Positions 52,507 to 62,256 of a stretch of 64,000 bases of DNA are shown here, one piece after another. A model generated the notes under the pieces. That model did no database searches and had not been told where the DNA came from. It saw only the letters and a program-made list of their open reading frames with translations. Within the stretch, counting starts at the first letter, position 1. The number at the start of each line of letters is the position of its first letter. The position numbers and the translations under genes were made by a program. This stretch comes from Sphingobacteriales bacterium (GTDB lineage Bacteria; Bacteroidota; Bacteroidia; Sphingobacteriales; Sphingobacteriaceae), in NCBI GenBank assembly GCA_028288165.1, contig JAQBOG010000032.1, positions 32,754 through 96,753 of the forward strand. The letters are read 5' to 3'.

Positions 52507-53096
52507 GCAAAGTGTTGGTAGTAGAACTACCGTTAGTATGTCGAAAACCTAGCTTGACAATACTTGAAGTTTGAAGGGATAAAATTTCAGAAATAAGGAC
52601 AGTAGCGTTTATGTAGATGTAATCGATATTGGTTGTTAGGATTAGTTCAAAAGTAGCCTTTTTTATGACTACTGTCTTTCCGCCAAACCGCTCAGCCGTT
52701 TTCGTACCTCGATAAGCTAAGCGCCCTCCAGATACACGTTCTGGTAATTACGGAAATGCAGTTTGCCGAAAAAACGGTAAGACATCGCGGAAGAAGCTTC
52801 TTTTCGCTTTGCTTCATTCCAGCCCATTCCACAATAAAACATCTTTCATAAAAAGGAGTGAACACGATTGCTTCTAAAAGGTAACCTTCTCTAATATGCT
52901 TTTAATGAACATTTCGTTTTGGCTTTTGTAGGAGATCCTGACCTGTATGATTCATGCAGATTCTTTATATAACTTTATGTTAACATGATGGAAAAGCCGT
53001 TTGTTTTCACATTCTAACATAGGTAGCAACAATGAATCCTAAAAACAAAGGAATCCTAAAAGACAAAGCCTCATTGCACAATTATTAGGAAAAGTA
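52507..53096. other. Gene-free stretch with a possible decayed coding relic
   Basis: No intact gene is present. On the minus strand between about 52850 and 52660 the sequence is less AT-rich than its surroundings and reads SSAMSYRFFGKLHFRNYQNV, then after a frame change LAYRGTKTAERFGGKTVV, which looks like former coding sequence. No family was recognised. Confidence 0.3.
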
Positions 53097-53981
53097 TTAG
53101 TTAATTTTAAAAGATTCGCTTGGCTTTGCCAGTTCATATTTAATCCAGAAATCAGATTTAGAACTGTTTCCACTTCCTTGGTCACTCTTTCTTGATTCCA
53201 TTCCGCCGCCACTGCCTTTTCTGCCGCCACCACCGCCACCCGCTCCACCTCCATGGCCACCACCACCATGCATGCCGCCGCCCATTCCACCTCCGCGAGA
53301 CATTCCTCCACCTTCTACTCCTTGTCCCCCTTCATGACGGTGCTCCGGATTTCCACCAGCGCTGTTTATTTTAATCTGATAAGCTATGCCTTTAGCTTCC
53401 TTGCCATTTAAATTTAACTGAGCCAGCGGAATTGCCAATTCACAAATGTAATCTTTGCGCTGGTTAAAAGCTGCCGCCACTTGAATGCCAGCGTCATTAG
53501 GCATGGCTAAACTCCCGTCGGCTATGTTTTTAAACCCAGAAACCGAAATAACCCTTACACCAGGATCATGTTCCTTTTTTTCGGTATGGTGAAATGTACT
53601 GTCCTTTAATTCTCCATGCGGAGGAGGAGGCTGTTTCATACCCAGGAAATTAAGCTTAATCCCATCTTTCTTTTTGCCAGCAGTATTAATGTTTAAAGTT
53701 AGTCCGCCACGGATCAATCTCCCTGTAGTAACCTCATCTAACGATTCAATAACCAGATAAAGGTTTTGTTCGTCGTTTCCAAGGGCAAAAGCCAACTTGG
53801 TTTCTGAATTAAAATTATTTAGTGGTTCATGCCACTCCTCAGAATTCCCGTCAACAACAACTGGGTGCTGCATCCACATATTTGCATCCACATCCGGATT
53901 TGGTTTTTGCGCATAAGTCACAGTACCAGAAAGGCCACCCAGTCCGGTAAAAAACAAAATAGATAAAAATTTTCTGTTCAT
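53097..53981 (-). CDS. Secreted protein with CBM9/DOMON-like fold and Gly/His-rich insert
   Basis: A 294-residue secreted protein with a signal peptide ending TYAQ (about residue 25). Residues 35-200 resemble the sugar/heme-binding CBM9-like domains (VVVDGNSEEWHEPLNNFNSE, KLAFALGNDEQNLYLVIES). About residues 212-268 are a low-complexity Gly/His/Met insert (GGGMGGGMHGGGGHGGGAGG). The final segment SDFWIKYELAKPSESFKIN returns to normal composition. The insert may bind metal or be a flexible linker. Relatives in Bacteroidota are unstudied. It faces the sigma factor gene's upstream side and is transcribed alone. Confidence 0.7.
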   Translation of the reverse strand: MNRKFLSILFFTGLGGLSGTVTYAQKPNPDVDANMWMQHPVVVDGNSEEWHEPLNNFNSETKLAFALGNDEQNLYLVIESLDEVTTGRLIRGGLTLNINTAGKKKDGIKLNFLGMKQPPPPHGELKDSTFHHTEKKEHDPGVRVISVSGFKNIADGSLAMPNDAGIQVAAAFNQRKDYICELAIPLAQLNLNGKEAKGIAYQIKINSAGGNPEHRHEGGQGVEGGGMSRGGGMGGGMHGGGGHGGGAGGGGGGRKGSGGGMESRKSDQGSGNSSKSDFWIKYELAKPSESFKIN

Positions 53982-54390
53982 TTTTAAAGGTGCAGTTGTA
54001 AAAGAATCTGCACAACAAATCTATCTGATTAGCAATTGATCCCTAGCAGATTAACATATTTTAACTTAAATCCTTTACCAACCCTTTTCTTTTCCCGACC
54101 TATGTTAATGTCTGTTAAATAAATCAACAAAAGAAAGGCTGTAAACCGATAGACCTCAGCGGGGCTGGTACTCGACGAGAAAAAACCACTTCCTTGGGAG
54201 CAATTACCTTATGCAAAGCAAAAGATCTACATGCATAACAGCAACACACAGTACAGAAAAGGGAAATTTTATTTTTGAGCAGCTTATCGAAAAAACATGT
54301 CTGCTGAGCATAAAACAAGCTAATTTTATTACAGAAAGTGAAATTGTAAACTAGAAGTAACCGAACCAGGCTTTGAATTTAAAAAGCAAT
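53982..54390. other. Gene-free stretch between the Gly-rich protein and the sigma factor
   Basis: No gene supported. A short minus-strand frame (54124-54318) is rich in cysteine and hydrophobic residues in an order that does not look like a protein. The Gly-rich protein's promoter should be in the first 100 bases. Confidence 0.4.
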
Positions 54391-55002
54391 TTATAGATAG
54401 TATAAAGTTACACCGAAGAAAATATTTATAAAAAATAGTAATAAGATAAAAGAGGCAATGCTTTTAAATCTTACTCTTAAATGTTTTACAGCAATCGCAA
54501 TTTGATTTTCAATGGTTCTTTTTGATATACCTAAACGATCGGCAATCTCTTGATTGGACAAATTTTCAATTCGGCTCATTTCAAAGATTTCATGGCATCG
54601 CTTGGGTAATTGTTTCAGGCATTGATTCAATTTTTCTTGGAGTTCCAGTTGTTGAATACGATCATCTCCCAAATTTAATTCAAAAGCATTGTCTGTATTT
54701 GTATAGTCAGCTTTATAAACTAATGACAACTTAGCTGATCTCATTCGGTTATAAATCTGGTATTTGATAGCTGAAAGCAAAAAATTGGGGAAGGAATGGA
54801 TTTCTAATTCATTTCTTCTAGTCCAAATATTCAAAAAAACATCATGTACAATTTCTTCGCTTGCTTCCTCATTTTTTAAATAATTAAACGCCATTTTATA
54901 TAATCTCTTCCAATAGCGGTTGAAAAGTACGCTAAACGCCAATTCGTCACCACTGCGGATGTCGATCCAAAGTTCAAAATCATTAAGTAAGGTTTTCGGC
55001 AT
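54391..55002 (-). CDS. ECF RNA polymerase sigma factor (FecI-like) with hydrophobic C-terminus
   Basis: An ECF sigma factor of the type controlling SusC/SusD loci. Region 2 is clear (FSVLFNRYWKRLYKMAFNYL, ASEEIVHDVFLNIW), and region 4 carries LPKRCHEIFEMSRIENLSNQ followed by EIADRLGISKRTIENQI, the -35 helix-turn-helix. After region 4 an extra hydrophobic stretch (SIASFILLLFFINIFFGVTL) ends the protein; it could be a membrane anchor. The anti-sigma FecR gene lies 529 bp away on the opposite strand rather than directly downstream. The 203-residue length is normal apart from the tail. Confidence 0.88.
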   Translation of the reverse strand: MPKTLLNDFELWIDIRSGDELAFSVLFNRYWKRLYKMAFNYLKNEEASEEIVHDVFLNIWTRRNELEIHSFPNFLLSAIKYQIYNRMRSAKLSLVYKADYTNTDNAFELNLGDDRIQQLELQEKLNQCLKQLPKRCHEIFEMSRIENLSNQEIADRLGISKRTIENQIAIAVKHLRVRFKSIASFILLLFFINIFFGVTLYYL

Positions 55003-55234
55003 ATAGTTGGTGTCATAAAACTAGGAAAAAGCATTTTATAAATCAAGCGAATTTCTAAAGTATGTTAGTTAGGAGGATGATTTTAAACTCAGGGGAATAT
55101 AAACCGAGTAATAAGCCCAATTATGACCAATAACAATTACTGTCTCCATATCAAAAGCACTTCTTGAGTTTACAGCTCGGTAATGGTTTAAAAGATGCCA
55201 TCAAGAAATGGCGATGGAAAGTTCAAGCATCAGG
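55003..55234. other. First part of the sigma/anti-sigma divergent spacer
   Basis: No gene. The sigma factor's promoter must be here; no TTG-N19-TAnnTTTG match was found. Confidence 0.35.
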
Positions 55235-55324
55235 GTTTAAAACTAATAATTGACTTATGGGCGCACAACTTGTCGCCACTACCTGGAAATAATTAATTGT
55301 TTAAAACTAATAATTGATTTATGG
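55235..55324 (+). repeat. Pair of 26-bp direct repeats
   Basis: GTTTAAAACTAATAATTGAC with six more bases occurs at 55235-55260 and again at 55299-55324 with a single C-to-T change. Start-to-start distance is 64 bases. The intervening sequence has GGCGCACAACTTGTCGCC-like dyad symmetry. Confidence 0.75.
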
Positions 55325-55485
55325 CCACCTGTAAAAACTCCATTTAATGGTGATGAGGAGAATAAAAGCTGTTTTTAGAAATGCCTTGATAAGATAGGAA
55401 AAAGCATTTTTAGAAAAAAAACGGTTTTTTCAAAAAAAAAATAAAAAGTGTGTGAGTTAGGGATAAGAATCTACACTTAAGAGGT

Positions 55486-55531
55486 ATAAACCAATAGTGC
55501 CAATCTTCATAAACCAATAGTATCAATCTTC
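55486..55531 (+). repeat. 23-bp tandem repeat touching the FecR start codon
   Basis: A 23-base unit (ATAAACCAATAGT then two variable bases, CAATCTTC) is repeated head to tail at 55486-55508 and 55509-55531, with two differences. The second copy ends on the base before the FecR ATG, so it covers the ribosome landing area. Confidence 0.75.
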
Positions 55532-56686
55532 ATGATAACCAAAGAAGAGTTCCTGTCTCTATATGAAAAGGACGTGTGCGGAAAGTGTACAGCAGATGAA
55601 AAAAAACTGCTGGATGCGCATCGTGACGAAATGGTATTTCCTGATGATAATTGGGAACCGGGTCTTGGTGATGAAAAAGAGATTTATAAACGCATTCGTC
55701 AGCGGCTTGGCCAAAGTATGAACAGCAGAACTTTCTCAGGTTCTTCAAGAGGGCTGGGATGGCTAAAAGTAGCTGCCGTTATTCTGGCAATTTCATCTAC
55801 TGCTCTTTTGTTATGGAATATACAGCAATCCGGCACAAAAAACCAACCGGTTATTGCCAAGCATATTCGGCCAGCAATACACCCTGGTAGTAATAAAGCT
55901 TATCTGACTATGGCCAATGGGGCAGTTATCATACTTAACGATTCCAAAAATGGAAAGCTGGCCACTCAATCAGGGGTACAAATCAGCAAGGCGAAAGACG
56001 GAATGCTGGTTTATCATCAGGATGCTGAACAGCTTCTATCTGCAGAAACTGCATTAAACATGATCACTACCCCGCGTGGAGGCCAGTATCAAGTTGTGCT
56101 GTCGGATGGAACGAAGGTCTGGCTTAATTCGGCATCATCTTTAAAATATCCTCCAGTATTTTCCGGTAAAGAAAGAAAGGTAGAGCTTACCGGTGAAGGT
56201 TACTTTGAAGTTGCAAAAAACGCAGCAATGCCGTTTAAAGTAGCTGTTAATGGTATCGATATACAGGTATTAGGTACGCATTTTAATGTGATGGCCTATA
56301 CTGATGAAAAGGCTGTAAAAACTACCCTGCTGGAAGGCGCAGTAAAATTAAGTAACGGTAGTCATGCAGCATTTTTAAAACCGGGCGAACAAGGAATATT
56401 AAATGAACAACAAACTTCTTTTAATGTAAAGGATGTTAATGTTGAAAATGAGATAGCCTGGAAAAACGGTTTTTTTGCTTTTGACGACGAAAGTATTCAG
56501 ACTATTATGAAGGAAATATCCCGATGGTACGATGTGGATGTAGTTTTTAACGAAAAAATAGTACGAAGGAATTTCGGAGGAACAGTTTCGCGCTTCAAAG
56601 ATGTGGCAGAAGTATTAAGGGCGCTAGAGTTAACTGGGTCAGTTCATTTTAAAGTTGAAGGAAGGAGGATTGTTGTGATGCCGTAA
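55532..56686 (+). CDS. FecR family anti-sigma factor
   Basis: FecR proteins hold an ECF sigma factor at the membrane and release it on a signal from a SusC-type receptor. The 384-residue protein has a cytoplasmic N-domain (residues 1-72), one transmembrane helix at about 73-92 (WLKVAAVILAISSTALLLW), and a periplasmic FecR domain (ITTPRGGQYQVVLSDGTKVW, then LNSASSLKYPPVF and GEGYFEVAKN), ending with a DUF4974/STN-interacting part (FDDESIQTIMKEISRWYDVD). SusC with a signalling N-domain follows 148 bp downstream. Confidence 0.93.
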   Translation: MITKEEFLSLYEKDVCGKCTADEKKLLDAHRDEMVFPDDNWEPGLGDEKEIYKRIRQRLGQSMNSRTFSGSSRGLGWLKVAAVILAISSTALLLWNIQQSGTKNQPVIAKHIRPAIHPGSNKAYLTMANGAVIILNDSKNGKLATQSGVQISKAKDGMLVYHQDAEQLLSAETALNMITTPRGGQYQVVLSDGTKVWLNSASSLKYPPVFSGKERKVELTGEGYFEVAKNAAMPFKVAVNGIDIQVLGTHFNVMAYTDEKAVKTTLLEGAVKLSNGSHAAFLKPGEQGILNEQQTSFNVKDVNVENEIAWKNGFFAFDDESIQTIMKEISRWYDVDVVFNEKIVRRNFGGTVSRFKDVAEVLRALELTGSVHFKVEGRRIVVMP

Positions 56687-56834
56687 CTATACCTACAACC
56701 TTTAAAATTTAAAAATTCATGTTTCTTTAAAAAAGACCAGGAGCGTTGGAGCGCCCCCAGTCATTTTGCCGATTGGCATTTAAGGATACATAATTAATCG
56801 CTAGTACAACCAATTATTTAATAACCTTAATCAA

Positions 56835-59800
56835 ATGTATAACTATTCTTATAAAAATTCTAACGCATTTTCATGCGGGCTGAGTTCCGGTGTGTTATTT
56901 AAATACCTGCGGATTATGAAACTTACCGTTGTATTATTGATGGCAGCCATTTTACAAGTAAGCGCTGCATCATATGCACAAAATATCAGCTTAACTGTAA
57001 AAGAGGCTTCATTACAGGACGTTTTTAAAAAATTACGAAAACAGAGCAGTTTTAACTTTCTGTATGACAGTGATATGTTAAAAGAAACCAAGCCAGTAAG
57101 CCTGTCAGTTGTAAATATGTCTTTTAAAGAAGTATTGGAAGAATGCTTTGACCATCAGCCAGTTACTTATGTGATTGACAAAAATACAGTGATCGTCAAG
57201 TTAAAGCCTGTTTTATCTACTAAAGATGTAAAAGAAATTACTGTGACAGGTAAGGTTGCAGATGAGAAGGGTTTGCCCTTGCCCGGAGTAACAATAAAGC
57301 TTAAAGGAACATCTTTAGGAGCAGTTACCAATTCTGATGGTAGCTACTCAATTAAATTGCCAAATGGTAGTGGAACCTTGGTTTTTAACTTTATTGGCTT
57401 TATTTCCCAGGAAATAGCAGTTAATGAAAGTACCCAGGTTAATGTTGTTTTACGCGAACAATTATCAAACCTTGAAGAGGTTGTAGTTGTGGGTTATGGA
57501 ACACAGAAAAAAGTGACTCTAACTGGTTCAGTATCTACGCTGAAAACATCAGAAATCGTGGTAACAAAAAATGAGAACGTGGTAAATATGCTGACGGGCA
57601 AAGTACCCGGTTTGCGTATTCTGCAAAAAACTGCCGAGCCGGGCGGATATGAAAACTCATTTGACATAAGGGGATTTGGTTCTCCGTTAGTTGTTATTGA
57701 CGGTGTGCCAAGAGGTGGGATTGAAAGAATGGATCCAAATGAAATTGAAAGTATTTCTGTACTAAAAGATGCTGCCGCTGCAATTTATGGAGTAAGGGCC
57801 GCGAACGGAGTAATTTTAGTTACTACTAAAAATGGTAATAAAAACGGAAAGTTTGATATAAATTATTCTGTTAACCAGGGATGGCAGCAATTTTTAGGAA
57901 TGCCCCAAGGTGTTGGTGCTGTTGATTATTTGTTATTAACCAACGAAAAAACAAAAAGATCATTTGCTAGTAATTTTATGGGCAATGATGTTCCTGCTTA
58001 TTCTTACGCCGATATGAAACCCTGGCTGGAAGGAACTTTTGCATCTGCCGATTGGATTGGAGCTTCATTTAATACAGTAGCCCCGCAAATTCAGCATAAC
58101 TTTAATATTAACGGAGGTACAGATAAAGCGAGCTATTTTTTCAACTTAGGTTATATGAAGCAGGATGGACTTTTCAAATCCAATGATCTGAGCTATAACA
58201 GGTGGAATTTCCGGTCGAATGTGAATGTGAAAATTACAGACCGTATAAGGGCGCAGATATTAGTATCTGGCCATACGGATGAAAAAAATCAACCATACCA
58301 GGATCTTTGGACCATATTCAAATATACCTGGAATCAAATTCCTACTAATCAGATATATGCCAATAATAATCCGTTGTATCCCAGCGTAATGCCTGATAAT
58401 GCTAATCCTGTTTTAATATCTGATGCTTCAGCAGTTGGTTATAAGACAAGGGTTCAAAAAAATGTCCAGAGCCAGTTAAGGTTAGAATATGATATTCCTG
58501 GTATAAAAGGATTAATGGCAAAAGGAATGTATAGCTATGGTTATAATGTTGATGATGGATCAGAACGCAGAAAAGCTTATGACCTGTATACGTATGATCC
58601 TCAAACGGATATTTATGCAGGACAAAGTGTTGGTCAATCAACCCTGTTACGTACGTATGGTAACACGATATCTACACTTACCCAACTATCATTAAATTAT
58701 GCACATTCCTTTAATAGTGTGCATAACCTATCGGCATTGTTATTATATGAACAAAGTCATGCAAAAGCTGATAACATCTACGCACAGCGGAATGTAAGTT
58801 TACCTGTCGAATATTTATTTGGAGGTGAAGATCAGGATCAGGTTGGTGCAATGAGTCCTAATGGTTTATATGAAATTGCAACCAGAGGTATAGTAGGCAG
58901 GTTGAATTATGACTACAAAAGTAAATACCTGGCCGAGTTTAGTTTCCGTAGGGATGCTTCTAATAAATTCAAACCAAACGCAGGGCAATGGGGATTTTTC
59001 CCGGCTGCATCTGTGGGATGGAGAATAAGTGAGGAAGGCTTCTTTAAAAATTTAGTTTCTAAAGACATTTTAAGTAATTTAAAATTAAGGGCATCTTATG
59101 GTAAGGTTGGGGATGACAACTTTAACGTATTCCAATTTATAGGCGGATATACTTACCCTACCATAAACCCGAATGATAATAGTATTTACGGATACATGTT
59201 TAACGGCCAATTTATAAAAGGCGCTGCTTCACGTGGTATTGTAAATCCTGATATTACCTGGTTAACCGCAGAAACAAAGAACATTGGTTTAGATTTCACT
59301 GTATTAAAAGGGAAATTAGATGGATCCGTTGATGTTTTCAGAAGAGACAGGAAAGGTTTAGCAGCACACAGGGATGTTGTTGTACCAGGAACTGTTGGTG
59401 TTGGCTTACCTGAAGAAAATCTTAACAGTGACAGAACCTCGGGTGCTGAGTTGATTTTAACGTATAGAGATAAAATTGGCAATTTAGGCTACAATATTAG
59501 TGGTAATTTATCATCAACCCGTAACATGGATCGGTTTGTTATTCAGGGCAAGGCAGGTAATGAGTATGAAAACTGGAAAAATGCCAGAACGAACAGGTAC
59601 ACAGGTATTTGGTGGGGTAAAGAATATGGCGGGCAGTTTACCAGCTATGATCAGATATATAACTATCCAATAAATACCGGCGGCGGTAATAACAATACTA
59701 TCCCAGGTGATTTTTATTACAAGGATTGGAACGAGGATGGTGTAATTGACGGAAAAGATGATCAGCCAATAGCAACCAAAGATATCCCTTTAGTGAATTT

Positions 59801-60308
59801 TGGTATGAACATGGGCTTAAGCTTTAAAGGGTTTGATCTAAATGTGCTTTTAGCAGGTGCCACTGGTTTTTATGTACAATATGCTGAGCAATATGCCGAG
59901 CCTTTAATGTATGGCAGAAGTGCTTTAACACAATTTCTAGATAGCTGGCATACAGTAAATCCAACAGATAACGTTTTCGATCCAAATACACAATGGGTTG
60001 CAGGAACCTATCCGGCAATGGGCTCTCCGGTAGCTCAAGGAACAAAAGCGGTACAGGATGCTACTTATCTTAGAATAAAAACCCTGGAACTGGGATACAC
60101 TATACCTGTATTTACGCTAAAAAAGGTTGGAGTAAAAGCTCTCCGCGTGTATGTCAATAGTTACAATCTGGCAACTATTACTGGTTTAAAAAACAGCGAT
60201 CCTGAACATCCCGGTCAAATTCCGGATGCTGGTTTCGAACAGGGCTTAGGTGGATATAAATATCCATTGAACAGAACATTTAACCTTGGCGCTAATATTT
60301 CATTTTAA
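56835..60308 (+). CDS. SusC/RagA TonB-dependent receptor with STN signalling domain
   Basis: An outer-membrane glycan importer of 1157 residues. After an N-terminal signal (about residues 28-48) it has an STN domain (VKEASLQDVFKKLRKQSSFN), a carboxypeptidase-like/CNA-B domain (GKVADEKGLPLPGVTIKLKG), a TonB box-like region, a plug (VVVGYGTQKKVTLTGSVSTL; GVRAANGVILVTTKNG), and a 22-strand barrel ending in NISF. The STN domain can touch FecR, linking import to gene control. An imperfect hairpin at about 56736-56764 lies between fecR and this gene. It works with the SusD protein encoded next. Confidence 0.95.
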   Translation: MYNYSYKNSNAFSCGLSSGVLFKYLRIMKLTVVLLMAAILQVSAASYAQNISLTVKEASLQDVFKKLRKQSSFNFLYDSDMLKETKPVSLSVVNMSFKEVLEECFDHQPVTYVIDKNTVIVKLKPVLSTKDVKEITVTGKVADEKGLPLPGVTIKLKGTSLGAVTNSDGSYSIKLPNGSGTLVFNFIGFISQEIAVNESTQVNVVLREQLSNLEEVVVVGYGTQKKVTLTGSVSTLKTSEIVVTKNENVVNMLTGKVPGLRILQKTAEPGGYENSFDIRGFGSPLVVIDGVPRGGIERMDPNEIESISVLKDAAAAIYGVRAANGVILVTTKNGNKNGKFDINYSVNQGWQQFLGMPQGVGAVDYLLLTNEKTKRSFASNFMGNDVPAYSYADMKPWLEGTFASADWIGASFNTVAPQIQHNFNINGGTDKASYFFNLGYMKQDGLFKSNDLSYNRWNFRSNVNVKITDRIRAQILVSGHTDEKNQPYQDLWTIFKYTWNQIPTNQIYANNNPLYPSVMPDNANPVLISDASAVGYKTRVQKNVQSQLRLEYDIPGIKGLMAKGMYSYGYNVDDGSERRKAYDLYTYDPQTDIYAGQSVGQSTLLRTYGNTISTLTQLSLNYAHSFNSVHNLSALLLYEQSHAKADNIYAQRNVSLPVEYLFGGEDQDQVGAMSPNGLYEIATRGIVGRLNYDYKSKYLAEFSFRRDASNKFKPNAGQWGFFPAASVGWRISEEGFFKNLVSKDILSNLKLRASYGKVGDDNFNVFQFIGGYTYPTINPNDNSIYGYMFNGQFIKGAASRGIVNPDITWLTAETKNIGLDFTVLKGKLDGSVDVFRRDRKGLAAHRDVVVPGTVGVGLPEENLNSDRTSGAELILTYRDKIGNLGYNISGNLSSTRNMDRFVIQGKAGNEYENWKNARTNRYTGIWWGKEYGGQFTSYDQIYNYPINTGGGNNNTIPGDFYYKDWNEDGVIDGKDDQPIATKDIPLVNFGMNMGLSFKGFDLNVLLAGATGFYVQYAEQYAEPLMYGRSALTQFLDSWHTVNPTDNVFDPNTQWVAGTYPAMGSPVAQGTKAVQDATYLRIKTLELGYTIPVFTLKKVGVKALRVYVNSYNLATITGLKNSDPEHPGQIPDAGFEQGLGGYKYPLNRTFNLGANISF

Positions 60309-60401
60309 ACTTATTGAGAATAAGCCATCATGAGCTGCCGCCTACTAACAGAAGGTTAGCATCTAATAGCTTATTGCCTTTAAAAATCAAATAATATTTC
60401 A

Positions 60402-62237
60402 ATGAAAAAGATAAATAAATTAATTATAGCACTATCTATTGGCCTGGGAGTATCTATTTCTTCCTGCCAAAAATTAGATATAGCGCCGGTAAATGTGCTT
60501 ACTGATGATATCATATTTAGCAGCGAGAGTGGGATAAATTCTTACCTGGCCGACATTTACAGGCAAGCACCGATGGAAGATTTTACATACCGACCTGAAG
60601 GCAGGGATGGTAAAGGGTTTAATATACATCATGAATGGGAACATTTCTGGCGCTCTGGAGCTGTTACGGGTGAAATGGTAGGGCCCTATGGAGGGATGGA
60701 TATTGGAGGTGGTTTCGGCTACTGGCCGTATGATAAAATACGCTCTATCAATTACATGATCCAAACGTTGCCTTTGTACACATCTAAACTTACCGAAGCA
60801 AAAGTTAATCAGCTAACCGGTGAAGCTTACTTTCTAAGGGCGTTCTTTTACTTCGCACTGGCAAAACGCTATGGTGGGGTTCCAATTGTAAAAACGGTGC
60901 AGAACTATCCGGAACAAACCATTGAAGAGCTTCAGGTACATCGTGATAAAGAAGAAGATCTATGGAACTTTATTGGTGAAGACTTAGATCTTGCGTACTC
61001 GTTAATGCCTGAAACAAGTGTTTCTGGAAAAGCTAATAAATACGTAGCCGCGGCCTTAAAATCAAGAGCGATGTTATATGCCGGAACAATCGCTAAATAT
61101 GGTTCGGTAAATTTTGTAGACGGTGATGCACGCTCAGCGGGTTATGTAGGAATTCCGGCTGATAAAGCAAATGGTTTCTTCACAAAAGCAGTTGATGCTG
61201 CAAAATTATTGGAAGGGCATTACTCTCTGTATAATAAAAATGCAAATAAGGAATTAAATTATGCCGATGCATTCCTTGATAATTCAAGCCCGGAGAATAT
61301 CCTGGTAAGAGATTACTCTATTTCAGGCAGAACTGCTCATAGTTGGGATGCTGTTTATTCACCCCGGCCAATGACTGGCGATGGTCTTTCAAGGGCTTAT
61401 CCAACATTAGATCTGGTAGAACGGTTTTCGATGTTGCCTATAACTAATGCAGACGGTACTCCACGCCGATTTAATAATTTAAGTGATTTATTACCGGGAC
61501 TTGAGCCTAGATTATTAGCAACAGTATATTTCCCGGGTGCAACGTTAAGAGGTTTGCCTTTTGATACTCAAAGAGGTATTTACCCATCATTTAATGGCAC
61601 GGCTGCTGCTGAAGTTGCAAAACTCCCTACCGAACGCAGTTACAGATTGGCTGGCGGTACAGATGCACTTTATGAAGGCAAAAGAATTATCGGTATTACA
61701 GGTATCAGAACAGCCGGTGATGATTATACCCGTACAGGCTTTTATGTTAGGAAATATATCGATTACAAGCGTCCTCAAAATGAGTGCATCCTGTTTAACA
61801 GTACCACACATTGGATAGAGTTTCGTTATGCTGAAGTATTATTGAACAGAGCTGAAGCGGATATTGAATTAAACAATTCCGCTGATGCATTAACATGCCT
61901 TAACCTAATTCGGTCACGGGCTGGTGCCCCAGCTTTCAATGCGGTTGACGTTACTGTGAATGGTGTGCGTAATGAAAGATGTAAGGAACTTGCTTTTGAA
62001 AACCACTACTGGTGGGATTTAAGAAGATGGAGAACGGCCGATGTAGTATTGGATAATGCCAGATTTAAAGGTCTGATGCCATATTATGTATCCAATGAAA
62101 ATAAGTTCATTTTCTTGAGCGAGCCAGAAACCTTTGGCAGAAATTACAACTTCGATAAAAAATACTATTACGAGCCAATTCCAGGAGGAGAACTAGGAAA
62201 AAATCCTAATCTATATCCTAATAATCCTAATTATTAA
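60402..62237 (+). CDS. SusD/RagB family glycan-binding lipoprotein
   Basis: SusD proteins form the lid over SusC and bind the glycan at the cell surface. The 611-residue protein has a lipoprotein signal (lipobox ISSC, cysteine 22), then NVLTDDIIFSSESGINSYLA with TPR-type helices (LTGEAYFLRAFFYFALAKRY), and the C-terminal RagB/SusD block (WIEFRYAEVLLNRAEADIEL, NERCKELAFENHYWWDLRRW). It lies 93 bp after SusC and should be co-transcribed. Confidence 0.95.
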   Translation: MKKINKLIIALSIGLGVSISSCQKLDIAPVNVLTDDIIFSSESGINSYLADIYRQAPMEDFTYRPEGRDGKGFNIHHEWEHFWRSGAVTGEMVGPYGGMDIGGGFGYWPYDKIRSINYMIQTLPLYTSKLTEAKVNQLTGEAYFLRAFFYFALAKRYGGVPIVKTVQNYPEQTIEELQVHRDKEEDLWNFIGEDLDLAYSLMPETSVSGKANKYVAAALKSRAMLYAGTIAKYGSVNFVDGDARSAGYVGIPADKANGFFTKAVDAAKLLEGHYSLYNKNANKELNYADAFLDNSSPENILVRDYSISGRTAHSWDAVYSPRPMTGDGLSRAYPTLDLVERFSMLPITNADGTPRRFNNLSDLLPGLEPRLLATVYFPGATLRGLPFDTQRGIYPSFNGTAAAEVAKLPTERSYRLAGGTDALYEGKRIIGITGIRTAGDDYTRTGFYVRKYIDYKRPQNECILFNSTTHWIEFRYAEVLLNRAEADIELNNSADALTCLNLIRSRAGAPAFNAVDVTVNGVRNERCKELAFENHYWWDLRRWRTADVVLDNARFKGLMPYYVSNENKFIFLSEPETFGRNYNFDKKYYYEPIPGGELGKNPNLYPNNPNY

Positions 62238-62256
62238 GCATATAACATTTTAAGAT

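Noticed and set aside
53192..53374. Plus-strand His/Pro-rich frame opposite the Gly-rich protein
   Set aside because: It is the mirror of the Gly/His-rich low-complexity codons and has no independent support.
54124..54318. 64-codon minus-strand frame rich in cysteine
   Set aside because: It has no domain, signal peptide or ribosome site, and the composition looks accidental.
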